A DNA stretch of 7,514 bases from an uncultured Bacteroides sp. (GTDB lineage Bacteria; Bacteroidota; Bacteroidia; Bacteroidales; Bacteroidaceae): contig USCT01000042.1 in NCBI GenBank assembly GCA_900553185.1, positions 1 to 7,514 of the forward strand, given 5' to 3'. A program made the position numbers and the translations under genes. The notes under the pieces are model-generated. The model saw only the letters and a list, made by a program, of their open reading frames with translations. It did no database searches and had not been told where the DNA came from. Positions 1-6,293 of the stretch are shown here, in pieces (positions within the stretch are counted from its first letter, which is position 1; the number at the start of each line of letters is the position of its first letter).

Positions 1-13
1 TCTGTTAATTATC

Positions 14-1978
14 TCATAGCTTGAAAGATACAATTTTTATTGTGTCTTGCAGTGTTTCTTCTCCTTTTCGTTCGTCCCAATGTTTCAGTTTGACGATGAA
101 CATACCGTGTGAGGCACCGCTTCCGGTTCCCATTCCGAATCCGGCCACTTTGTTGAAATTGTCGATCTGTGGAATTTCTTTCAATTCTTTTTCCACTTCA
201 TTCATGATACCTTCGGTTTCGGCCAGGGTACTTCCGGCGGGAGCGTCAAGGCTGATGAAGATGGAGCCGGTATCTTCCGAAGGTACCAGACTGGTCTTGG
301 TTGTTCCCATAAAATAGAAGAGCAGGCCGATTGAAGCGGCAAAGGCACTCCAGGCCAGCCACTTCCGCTTGATGAAGAATTTGGCGCCACTTTTGTATTT
401 CAGGACTATCCGTTTGAAGGACGAGTCGAAGGCCATGCGGAAACGGGTAGAGAATTCGGGCTTTTTTCCGTCCACCAGAATTTCGTTGGGGCGCAGAATC
501 AGGGCGCAGAGGGCAGGAGAGAGGGTCAATGCGTTGATGGCAGAGATACCTACGGCTACCGCCATGGTGATACCGAACTGGGTATAGAATACGCCCGAAG
601 TACCTCCCATGAATGAAACGGGTACGAATACGGCCATAAATACCAGGGTAGAGGTGACAATGGCTGATGAAATTCCTGTCATGGCATCTACTGAAGCCTT
701 GTAAGGCGACCGATAGCCTTCATCGAAACGTACCTGTACGGCTTCCACCACAATGATGGCGTCGTCTACAATGGTACCGATGGCCAGTACCAGCGCAAAC
801 AAGGTCAGCAGGTTGATACTGAATCCGGCTATATAAAGTGCGGCAAAGGTACCGATGAGCGAGACAAAGATACTGATGGTCGGGATGAGGGTAGAACGCG
901 GGTTCTGCAGGAATACATAGACTACGAGTACCACCAGGATGATGGCTTCCAGCAGGGTCTTGATCACTTCGTTGATGGAGGCGTCAAGGAAGTTCTTTGT
1001 ACTCATCAGTTCCACGATTTCCATGTCTTCCGGAAGTGTTTCCTGCAATTCGTCCAGATACTTGTCTATTTCCGTAATGATTTCGTTGGCATTGGTACCG
1101 GCAGTCTGGTTGATCATGCAGGTGGTTCCCGGTGCTCCGTTTACCGATCCGGAGTAGGAATAGCTCTGTGCTCCCAGTTCTACGGTAGCTATATCTTTCA
1201 GTTTCAGTACACGTCCGTCGTCGTAGGCACGGATTACGATTTCCTCGAATTCCTGTTCTTTTTCCAGTCGTCCGCGGTATTTCAGCGTATATTGGTATAC
1301 GTTCTTGGAATCTTCACCGATGGAACCGGTAGAGGCTTCTATGTTCTGGCTGGAGAGTGTGGCTTCCACGTCGCTGGGTTCCAGTTCATATTGGGCCATG
1401 ACTTCCGGTTTCAGCCAGATACGCATGGCGTAGTCGCCTCCCATTACGTTCACTTCTCCTACACCCGATATACGTTGTATCTGAGGCTTGATATTGATAC
1501 TCAAATAGTTGGTGAGAAAGTTCCTGTCGTAGGTGCCATTCGGACTGTAGAGGCCGAAGATTTTCAACATACTGCTTTGGCGTTTCATGGTGGTGACACC
1601 TACCTTGGTAACTTCGGCCGGCAGCAGCGAAGTAGCCGTCGATACTTTGTTCTGTACGTTGACGGCAGCCATGTCCGGGTCACTGCCTTGCTTGAAATAT
1701 ACTGTAATTTCGGCACTACCTGTATTGCTGGCGGTAGAAGTCATGTACGTCATGTTTTCTACACCGTTGATGGCTTCTTCCAGCGGGACGATGACACTTT
1801 TCTGTACGGCTTCGGCATTGGCGCCGCTGTAAGTGGTAGATACGCGGATGGTTGGCGGCGCGATATCCGGATACTGTTCTACCGAAAGGGCATAAAGTCC
1901 GATGAGGCCCGCTACCAGAATTACGACCGAAATGACGATGGACAGAATCGGCCGGTCAATGAAATGTTGCAGTTTCAT
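14..1978 (-). pseudogene. RND efflux pump inner-membrane subunit (AcrB/MexB, HAE-1 type), C-terminally truncated
   Basis: Proton-driven drug/solute exporter of the inner membrane, the pump of a tripartite system. The 654 residues match the N-terminal ~60% of the family. TM1 is at ~9-31 after the typical MKLQHFIDRP start, followed by the first periplasmic porter/docking loop (~35-335). TM2-TM6 lie at ~338-495, with the proton-relay aspartates D405-D406 in GTIVDDAIIVVE. TM7 is at ~540-560, followed by the start of the second periplasmic loop (SLVPSEDTGSIFISLDAPAG at 563-582). The frame ends at KIVSFKL, near AcrB residue ~655, so the rest of the second loop, TM8-TM12 and the relay lysine of TM10 are absent. 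Family length is ~1040. The other two minus-strand frames also stop within the last ~50 bases, so restoring one frame would not rescue it. It is cotranscribed with the adaptor: the adaptor TAA and this ATG are 2 bp apart, and AAGGAGG inside the adaptor's last codons serves as the ribosome binding site. Probably inactive alone. Family call very sure; pseudogene status likely. Confidence 0.85.
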
Positions 1979-1993
1979 GGTTATTCCTCCTTC
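1979..1993 (-). promoter_or_regulatory. Shine-Dalgarno-like site for the RND pump gene, inside the adaptor 3' end
   Basis: On the minus strand, AAGGAGGAATAACC precedes the pump ATG at 1978. The Lys-Glu-Glu-stop codons of the adaptor create a near-perfect anti-16S match about 6-7 bases before the start. Bacteroidota rarely use such strong sites, so it may be a by-product of the codons. It still supports translational coupling of the two genes. Confidence 0.55.
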
Positions 1994-3114
1994 TTGTCGG
2001 TTTGTGTCGCGTCACTGTGAGAGGCACTGACCACAGTACCTTCCTTCAGCAGTCCGGCTCCTTCAGAAACAATGACATCGCCGGCCTGTAAGCCTTTTTC
2101 GACGATGTATTCCGTTCCGTCGTTGATTTCGAATACTTCAATGGGGGTGGAGACTGCTTTTCCGTCTACCACCTTATAGGCGAAGATACGGTTCTGGATT
2201 TCGTATGTACCTCCTTGCGGAATAACGATGCATTGTTTTCTGTCGTATGGCACAATGATGCTGGCCGAACCGCCGCTCATCAGCCGTTTATCCTTGTTGG
2301 GGAATACGGCACGCATGCTTACAGTTCCGGTTGTCTTGTCGATGATACCGCTGATAACGTCTATTTTCCCTTTCTGTTCGTATATACTTCCGTCGTTCAG
2401 TTCCAGGGATACTTCCGGAAACGAGGCAAGAGCCTTATCCAGTGAACCGTATTGTGCTGTAAGGGCAAGCACCTGTTTTTCTGTCAGCGAGAAATAGACA
2501 TACATGTCGGAGTTGTCGGAAACATGAATCAGCGGTTCTGTCATGGAAGAGCTGACCAGGGCTCCGATACGGTAAGAGGTCATACCGGCATAGCCGTCTA
2601 CCGGACTTTTTACTTCGGTATAGGAGAGATTGTTCCGGGCATCAGTCAGTTCAGCCTGTGCCTGAAGCAGATTGGCTTGGGCGCTTTTGTAGTCGTTTTG
2701 TGCCGTACGTAATTCAAAATCCGAAATTACGCGGTCGGCATACAGTGACTGTTTGCCGTCGAGCGTCTGTTTGGCTGTTGCTTCGTTGGCTTCGGCTGTA
2801 GCAACAGCGGCCTTGGCTTTTTCAAGGGCTGCCTTATAAGGAACCTGGTCGATGATGAACAATACCTGGCCCTTGTGTACGTGGGCTCCTTCTTTTACCA
2901 GCACCTGGGTGATGGTTCCTGATACCTGCGGACGTACTTCCACATCTTGTTTTCCTTCTATAACTGCGGAATATTTTACAGAGAGCTGTCTGTCTTCCGG
3001 TGTAAGTGTCATGAGCGGATAGTCTCCGCTTGCTGTCTGTTGCTGCTGGTTCTGCTGGCAGGAAAGCAGTGCAAAGCAGCAAAGACTGGTTACGAAAATG
3101 CTTTTTACCTTCAT
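1981..3114 (-). CDS. RND efflux periplasmic adaptor (membrane fusion protein, AcrA/MexA family), lipoprotein
   Basis: Periplasmic adaptor that links the RND pump to an outer-membrane TolC/OprM-type channel. The 377 residues have the usual family length. A lipoprotein signal peptide ends in a lipobox (LLSC, acylated Cys19), followed by a Gln-rich linker. The first half of the lipoyl domain follows (~57-90: VEVRPQVSGTITQVLVKEG, then GQVLFIID). Next comes an Ala/Gln-rich alpha-helical hairpin (~92-163), with a Q-x-L-x-A-x-A-E-L-type register around 148-156. The second lipoyl half is at ~164-200 (TEVKSPVDGYAG, RIGALVS), then a beta-barrel (~205-290) and a membrane-proximal domain (~293-365, ending GLQAGDVIVSEGAGLLKEGT). 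It is the first gene of the operon, with its ATG at 3114-3112. No outer-membrane channel gene is in view; in this phylum it usually follows the pump gene, which would lie beyond the left edge. The gene looks intact even though its partner is truncated. Substrate cannot be deduced. Confidence 0.96.
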   Translation of the reverse strand: MKVKSIFVTSLCCFALLSCQQNQQQQTASGDYPLMTLTPEDRQLSVKYSAVIEGKQDVEVRPQVSGTITQVLVKEGAHVHKGQVLFIIDQVPYKAALEKAKAAVATAEANEATAKQTLDGKQSLYADRVISDFELRTAQNDYKSAQANLLQAQAELTDARNNLSYTEVKSPVDGYAGMTSYRIGALVSSSMTEPLIHVSDNSDMYVYFSLTEKQVLALTAQYGSLDKALASFPEVSLELNDGSIYEQKGKIDVISGIIDKTTGTVSMRAVFPNKDKRLMSGGSASIIVPYDRKQCIVIPQGGTYEIQNRIFAYKVVDGKAVSTPIEVFEINDGTEYIVEKGLQAGDVIVSEGAGLLKEGTVVSASHSDATQTDKKEE

Positions 3115-3175
3115 GGTTTGTTTAATTTGAAATTTTGAAGGTAAAATTAGATTTGAAAGGAGCGTATTGTTTGGA

Positions 3176-3184
3176 CAAAAGGTA
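3176..3184 (-). promoter_or_regulatory. possible -7 element for the efflux operon
   Basis: Reading the minus strand, TACCTTTTG is a one-base-off version of the Bacteroides -7 motif TAnnTTTG, about 62 bases upstream of the adaptor ATG. No convincing -33 TTTG lies 19-22 bases farther upstream, so the call is weak. A promoter that depends on an activator such as the divergent AraC protein would fit a poor -33, but that is inference. Confidence 0.3.
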
Positions 3185-3209
3185 CAATCATTTGTTTATA
3201 TTGCTCAGC

Positions 3210-3244
3210 ATTAGGACTTATTAGTAAACTCTATGTCTATTTAG
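3210..3244. promoter_or_regulatory. helically phased TTAG repeats, candidate operator of the divergent AraC regulator
   Basis: TTAG occurs at 3211-3214, 3221-3224 and 3241-3244, that is 10 and 20 bp apart on one face of the helix. The first two are ATTAG with identical spacing. They lie between the efflux start and the AraC promoter, where a local regulator would bind. The unit is only 4-5 bases in AT-rich DNA, so chance is quite possible. Confidence 0.25.
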
Positions 3245-3252
3245 CGCAAAAA

Positions 3253-3286
3253 TTTGTTTCTTAAAGACAGGAATCCTCTATATTTG
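3253..3286 (+). promoter_or_regulatory. Bacteroides-type promoter (-33/-7) for the AraC-family gene
   Basis: TATATTTG at 3279-3286 is an exact match to the Bacteroides -7 consensus TAnnTTTG. A TTTG at 3253-3256 lies 22 bases upstream, close to the usual 19-21 base spacing for the -33 element. Transcription would begin near 3292-3294, leaving a leader of ~22 bases before the ATG at 3316. This excludes the in-frame GTG at 3286 as the start codon. Confidence 0.65.
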
Positions 3287-3315
3287 TGACACTTGGAAAT
3301 GTAAGCAGAAATCAG

Positions 3316-4194
3316 ATGATACAGAAAGAATTGTTGGTTTTGTTTCCTTCGGCCTGTTACCTGAAAGAAGGTATGCTACTGGTTCCTCCATCGGAATTTG
3401 GCAGGCTGGAAGGTCGTACACTGACGGGCAACCGTTTGTTTATGTTGGTCATTAAGGGTAAGATGGAGTTGGAAGCAGGTGGTAAAAAACATGAAATACA
3501 GGCTCATGCCTTTCTGGATGTAATTGATACGGTTACGTTGCGGATAGATCGTTTCAGTCCCGATCTGCAGGCTTGGGGACTGTTTATCACCTTTGAATTT
3601 GCCCGTGAGTCATTAAAGAACCTGCGTCCGGGCCCTCAGGGGTATTTGTTGGAGCGGCTGAATGTACCGGTACAGGAACTTTCCGAGTCTGAATGCGGCG
3701 TGCTGGAACAACAACTTTTCCTGTTGAAAGCTACTCTTGAAAACATGAATCATTATTATCGGCAGGAACTGGTCAAGCTGTATTTTAAAAGCTTTAGTCT
3801 GGAACTGGGAAATATCATGTTGTTTCACGCGGAGGAGACTGAAAGTTTTACTCCTTACGTAGATAAGTACGATTTTATCGCATTGAGCTTTCTCAAGCTG
3901 GTTGCCAAGTATTTTCTGTCGGAACATGCTGTTGATTTTTATGCTTCTTCCCTGTGTATGTCTGCCAAGCATTTAACCCGGATTATCAAGGAGAAAACCG
4001 GAAAGACTCCTCACGAGTTTATCTGTGACGAATTGACTCACCAGGCGCTTCTGTTGCTCGAAGACGAAAACATTCCGGTGGGGCAGATTGCCGAAGAACT
4101 TCATTTTTCCGATCAGGCCTCTTTCAGTAAGTTTTTCAAGAAACAAATGAAAATGTCTCCTATGCTTTACCGGAAGAAGTACGAGAAAAAATGA
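3316..4194 (+). CDS. AraC/XylS-family transcriptional regulator
   Basis: DNA-binding regulator of 292 residues, the usual AraC-family size. The N-terminal ~110 residues look like a cupin-type effector or dimerisation domain (short beta strands around LFMLVIKGKMELEAGGKKHE at 41-60). A helical linker spans ~120-200. The C-terminal domain has two helix-turn-helix units: ~204-229 (VDFYASSLCMSAKHLTRIIK, then EKTGKTP) and ~253-278 (VGQIAEELHFSDQASFSKFF), followed by the family signature SPMLYRKKY. The ATG at 3316 is preferred over an upstream in-frame GTG at 3286 because that GTG overlaps a consensus -7 element. The gene is divergent from the efflux operon across ~200 bp, an arrangement typical of a local regulator of that operon. 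The inducer is unknown. The N-terminal domain does not resemble any specific sugar-sensing AraC known to me. Confidence 0.93.
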   Translation: MIQKELLVLFPSACYLKEGMLLVPPSEFGRLEGRTLTGNRLFMLVIKGKMELEAGGKKHEIQAHAFLDVIDTVTLRIDRFSPDLQAWGLFITFEFARESLKNLRPGPQGYLLERLNVPVQELSESECGVLEQQLFLLKATLENMNHYYRQELVKLYFKSFSLELGNIMLFHAEETESFTPYVDKYDFIALSFLKLVAKYFLSEHAVDFYASSLCMSAKHLTRIIKEKTGKTPHEFICDELTHQALLLLEDENIPVGQIAEELHFSDQASFSKFFKKQMKMSPMLYRKKYEKK

Positions 4195-4238
4195 TTTTCG
4201 GTTTTTTCGCCGGTGTTCTGTTGGGAGGGCCAGCTATT
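4195..4238. other. 44-bp convergent intergenic gap, only a weak hairpin
   Basis: This gap lies between the stops of the convergent AraC and YjbQ genes. A short imperfect dyad (GGGC at 4227-4230 with GCCC at 4242-4245) runs into the end of the YjbQ gene and could serve as a weak bidirectional terminator. TTTTTTCG follows the AraC stop, but without a strong stem before it. No confident intrinsic terminator is seen. Confidence 0.3.
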
Positions 4239-4649
4239 TTAGCCCAATATGGTTGCAACGATTCGTCTGCCTCCTCCGTGGTTGCGGAATTCGCACAGAT
4301 AAATCCCCTGCCAGGTACCCAGATTCAGAGTTCCGTTTGTAATGGGTATGGACAGACTGGTACCCACCAGGGTCGATTTGGCATGGGCAGGCATGTCATC
4401 CCAACCTTCCAGGGTGTGGTCGTACCACGATTCCCGCTCACGTACCAGGTTATTGAAAATTTTTTCCATGTCGCTTCTTACATCCGGATCGCAGTTTTCG
4501 TTGATGGACAGTCCGGCACTGGTATGCTGGATAAACAGGTTGAGCAGTCCGGTCTGCGGCAATTCAGGCAGTTTGCCGGTTATTTCGTCGGTTATCAGGT
4601 GGAAACCGCGTGTACGCGGACGCAAGGTAAAGGTAATTTGCTGTATCAT
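4239..4649 (-). CDS. yjbQ: YjbQ/UPF0047 family protein (annotated as secondary thiamine-phosphate synthase-like)
   Basis: Small cytosolic protein of 136 residues, full family length. Family signatures are complete: QHTSAGLSINENCDPDVRSD (41-60) with the conserved His42, the WYDH...GWDDMPAHAKSTLVG block (75-96), SLSIPITNGTLNLGTWQGIY (98-117), then CEFRNHGGGRRIVAT. E. coli YjbQ shows weak thiamine-phosphate synthase activity and can replace a thiE mutant when overproduced; the real cellular role is unsettled. No thiamine genes are nearby, so the neighbourhood does not support a thiamine role. The ATG at 4649 is chosen because the longer in-frame option begins at a TTG (4670) inside a TATTTTTG promoter motif. 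It converges with the AraC gene and is divergent from the GH43 gene, so it is probably monocistronic. Confidence 0.94.
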   Translation of the reverse strand: MIQQITFTLRPRTRGFHLITDEITGKLPELPQTGLLNLFIQHTSAGLSINENCDPDVRSDMEKIFNNLVRERESWYDHTLEGWDDMPAHAKSTLVGTSLSIPITNGTLNLGTWQGIYLCEFRNHGGGRRIVATILG

Positions 4650-4667
4650 GTTGGTTGATTCTTTCTG

Positions 4668-4675
4668 CAAAAATA
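4668..4675 (-). promoter_or_regulatory. -7 promoter element of the YjbQ gene
   Basis: On the minus strand, TATTTTTG matches the Bacteroides -7 consensus TAnnTTTG exactly, 18 bases before the ATG at 4649. This implies a very short leader of ~10 bases. No clear -33 TTTG is visible at the expected distance, which lowers confidence. Confidence 0.45.
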
Positions 4676-4703
4676 GGATTTTTCAGGTTGATTTCCGTTG
4701 CTA

Positions 4704-4741
4704 CCGGATTAGAATTTGCGGTAAATCGCCTTTTAATCCGG
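4704..4741. repeat. perfect 8-bp inverted repeat with an inner GCG/CGC stem
   Basis: CCGGATTA (4704-4711) and TAATCCGG (4734-4741) are exact reverse complements. A further GCG/CGC pair (4718-4720 and 4727-4729) is nested inside, so a hairpin could form on either strand. It sits in the divergent region between the YjbQ and GH43 genes, ~30 bp upstream of the YjbQ -7 motif and ~60 bp upstream of the GH43 -7 motif. It could be an operator or a transcribed structure. No U-tract follows, so it is not an obvious intrinsic terminator. Confidence 0.5.
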
Positions 4742-4801
4742 CCGATTGCCGTCTTTCACTGATTGGTGGGAAATTTTATAGGCAGTAGTTGCATAAAATG
4801 T

Positions 4802-4809
4802 TATTTTTG
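4802..4809 (+). promoter_or_regulatory. -7 promoter element for the GH43 gene
   Basis: TATTTTTG is an exact TAnnTTTG match. It lies 155 bases upstream of the GH43 ATG, so the mRNA would carry a leader of ~150 bases. No TTTG occurs at the expected -33 distance. A second, imperfect motif (TATGTTTTG around 4911-4919) is closer to the gene and may be the real one. Confidence 0.4.
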
Positions 4810-4964
4810 TAAATCGAAAAATCGATGGCTGTGAAAAACGTACATTAGCAAGACTCTTGACCGGGTGAGTTGATCCGTCAGTCGGTGAATAGGCCGAAAG
4901 TATGTTTTGGAAGGCAGCAGATTTTAGAACAGTAGAATGTCATCAAAAATAACAAGTAAGAAAC
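4810..4964 (+). other. putative 5' leader of the GH43 gene
   Basis: No coding frame is recognised here. The stretch begins with a short repeat, ATCGA at 4813-4817 and ATCGAT at 4821-4826. An imperfect dyad follows (TTGACCG 4857-4863 with CGGTGAA 4883-4889, one mismatch). It ends in an A-rich segment (AAAAATAACAAGTAAGAAAC) just before the ATG, which is the usual Bacteroidota initiation context. I recognise no known riboswitch. Confidence 0.35.
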
Positions 4965-6110
4965 ATGAGAAAAACGTTTTTAGGATGTTTGTTGAGTGCT
5001 TTGCTATTGGTTGCCTGTTCGCAACCGGAACCTGCAAAGCCTATTAAGTCGGGTGAATTATGGCCCGATAACACAGGAGTTCACATCAATGCGCATGGAG
5101 GTGGAATCCTGGTTTACGATAATACCTATTACTGGTACGGTGAAAACAAAAGTGATACCACCAGCTCGGCCATGGTCGGTATCATGTGTTATTCTTCGAA
5201 GAATCTGACAGACTGGACGAATGAAGGTACTGTACTCCCCGTAGAATTGAATGACACAACGAGCGATATCATTCAGGGATGTATCATGGAGCGTCCTAAG
5301 GTGATTTATAACGAAAAGACAAAGAAATTTGTGATGTGGTTCCACCTTGAGCTTAAGGGGAAAGGCTATGATGCCGCCAGATCGGCCTGTGCTGTCAGCG
5401 ATTCTCCGGTTGGTCCGTTTAAGTATCTCGGTTCGCTGCGTCCCAATGCCGGTAAGCTTCCGTTTGATATGACGGAAGCGCAGAAAGCTGTTTTTGACAC
5501 ACTCAATCTGGACCATTTCAAGGAATGGGGAACTCCCGCATGGAACAGGGCTGTTGCGGAAGGGCTGATTTTGAAACGTGACCTGGAAGGAGGACAGATG
5601 GCCAGGGACATGCAGCTTTTTGTCGACGATGACGGTAAGGCTTACCATATTTTTGCTTCGGAAGAAAATCTTACCCTGCAGATAGCCGAACTGAGTGATG
5701 ATTTTCTGAGTCATACCGGTAAATATGTCCGTGTCGCTCCTTGCGGACTGAATGAGGCTCCTGCCATGTTCAAGCGGAATGGGGTATATTGGCTCATTAC
5801 TTCCGGTTGTACCGGATGGGCTCCGAACGAAGCCCGCATGTTCTCGGCCAAAAATATTTGGGGCCCCTGGACACAGTATCCGAATCCTTGTGTAGGTCCG
5901 AAATCGGAGATTACTTTTGGCGGACAAAGTACGTATGTGCTGAAAATTCCGGGTAAGAAGGATGCTTATATGTTTATGGGAGATATCTGGAGACCGAAAC
6001 ATCCGAGTGACGCACGTTATATCTGGTTACCGATTCAGTTCAGGGAAGAAGTTCCGGTCATCGAATGGATGGATAGCTGGACACTCGATTATTTCGATCG
6101 GGAGAAATAA
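4965..6110 (+). CDS. Glycoside hydrolase family 43 lipoprotein, exo-beta-1,3-galactanase-like (GH43_24-type)
   Basis: Secreted or cell-surface-anchored glycosidase of 381 residues, with a lipoprotein signal (LLLVAC, Cys18). One five-bladed beta-propeller catalytic domain fills the rest. It follows the exo-beta-1,3-galactanase pattern recalled from Phanerochaete Pc1,3Gal43A: INAHGGGILVYDNTYYWYGE (41-60), MERPKVIYN (108-116), YMFMGDIWRP (335-344) and ARYIWLPIQF (350-359). By that alignment E264 in NEAP is the likely general acid. E60, E109 and D215 line the site, and Q321 replaces the usual Asp base, as in that subfamily. Residues ~161-211 form an insertion absent from the fungal enzyme. The substrate would be the beta-1,3-galactan backbone of type II arabinogalactans. 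It appears monocistronic, and no SusC/SusD or carbohydrate sensor is nearby. Family GH43 is sure; the subfamily (24 versus a relative such as 34) and substrate are from memory and less sure. Confidence 0.9.
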   Translation: MRKTFLGCLLSALLLVACSQPEPAKPIKSGELWPDNTGVHINAHGGGILVYDNTYYWYGENKSDTTSSAMVGIMCYSSKNLTDWTNEGTVLPVELNDTTSDIIQGCIMERPKVIYNEKTKKFVMWFHLELKGKGYDAARSACAVSDSPVGPFKYLGSLRPNAGKLPFDMTEAQKAVFDTLNLDHFKEWGTPAWNRAVAEGLILKRDLEGGQMARDMQLFVDDDGKAYHIFASEENLTLQIAELSDDFLSHTGKYVRVAPCGLNEAPAMFKRNGVYWLITSGCTGWAPNEARMFSAKNIWGPWTQYPNPCVGPKSEITFGGQSTYVLKIPGKKDAYMFMGDIWRPKHPSDARYIWLPIQFREEVPVIEWMDSWTLDYFDREK

Positions 6111-6133
6111 GGCAGAAACCTGGATTGTTGCGG

Positions 6134-6170
6134 AAAAAGGGCTTTGTTCGGGATGGAATAAGGCCTTTTG
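6134..6170 (+). terminator. probable intrinsic terminator of the GH43 gene
   Basis: AAAAGG (6135-6140) pairs with CCTTTT (6164-6169). The stem continues with CTT/AAG (6142-6144 and 6160-6162) past one G-G mismatch, leaving a 15-base loop. The downstream arm ends in TTTTG, 24 bases after the GH43 stop. Position and shape fit a terminator of moderate strength, and the symmetry could let it act on both strands. Confidence 0.5.
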
Positions 6171-6204
6171 TTGGTTTTCAGCTGTTTACATCTTGCGTAA
6201 AAAC

Positions 6205-6236
6205 ACGAGCGGATTTTACATGAAATGTCCGTTCGT
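6205..6236 (+). repeat. inverted copy of the LytTR-like unit forming a dyad with repeat 1
   Basis: ACGAGCGGA (6205-6213) is a one-base-off reverse complement of the direct-repeat core TCCGTTCGT (6228-6236). In RNA the pair forms a 9-bp stem with one G-U pair and a 14-base loop. It may be a degenerate fourth protein-binding site or a secondary transcript hairpin after the GH43 terminator. Confidence 0.4.
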
Positions 6237-6282
6237 TTAGGTTGATTTGTCCGTTCGTTTAAGTACAGACGTCCGTTTGTTT
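6226..6282 (+). promoter_or_regulatory. three 22-bp-spaced direct repeats matching the LytTR response-regulator binding consensus
   Basis: The 9-base cores TCCGTTCGT (6228-6236), TCCGTTCGT (6250-6258) and TCCGTTTGT (6272-6280) are separated by exactly 13 bases each, a period of 22 bp or about two helical turns. Copies 1 and 2 share 14 bases (TGTCCGTTCGTTTA). All three fit the consensus published for LytTR (AlgR/AgrA/LytR) DNA-binding domains, [TA][AC][CA]GTTN[AG][TG], with direct repeats and 12-13 base spacers. The spacers between copies are unrelated in sequence, as expected for protein-binding sites and not for a simple tandem duplication. No gene start or TAnnTTTG promoter is visible on either side, so the target is unknown. 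Direct repeats: certain. LytTR assignment: inference. Confidence 0.6.
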
Positions 6283-6293
6283 TTCTGTGATTG

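Noticed and set aside
14..60. A simple frameshift or sequencing indel as the cause of the short RND frame
   Set aside because: Both alternative frames also meet stop codons (37-39 and 9-11), so shifting the frame does not extend the protein.
1292..2020. A 242-codon plus-strand frame opposite the RND pump gene
   Set aside because: It mirrors the pump coding strand, has no recognisable domain, and runs opposite a gene with complete family motifs.
4191..4788. Two plus-strand frames of ~150 codons across the YjbQ gene
   Set aside because: They are shadows of YjbQ, whose minus-strand frame carries every family signature.
4810..4964. A riboswitch (for example TPP, given the nearby YjbQ) in the leader of the GH43 gene
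   Set aside because: I see no conserved TPP-box or other known aptamer core, and the downstream gene is a glycosidase. Only weak dyads are present.
5058..6002. A 314-codon minus-strand frame opposite the GH43 gene
   Set aside because: It has no ATG context, domain or promoter. The opposite strand encodes a well-matched GH43 enzyme, so this is an antisense shadow.
6226..6282. A CRISPR array from the regularly spaced repeats
   Set aside because: The units are only 9-14 bases with 8-13 base spacers and three copies, far below CRISPR repeat and spacer lengths, and no cas gene is present.
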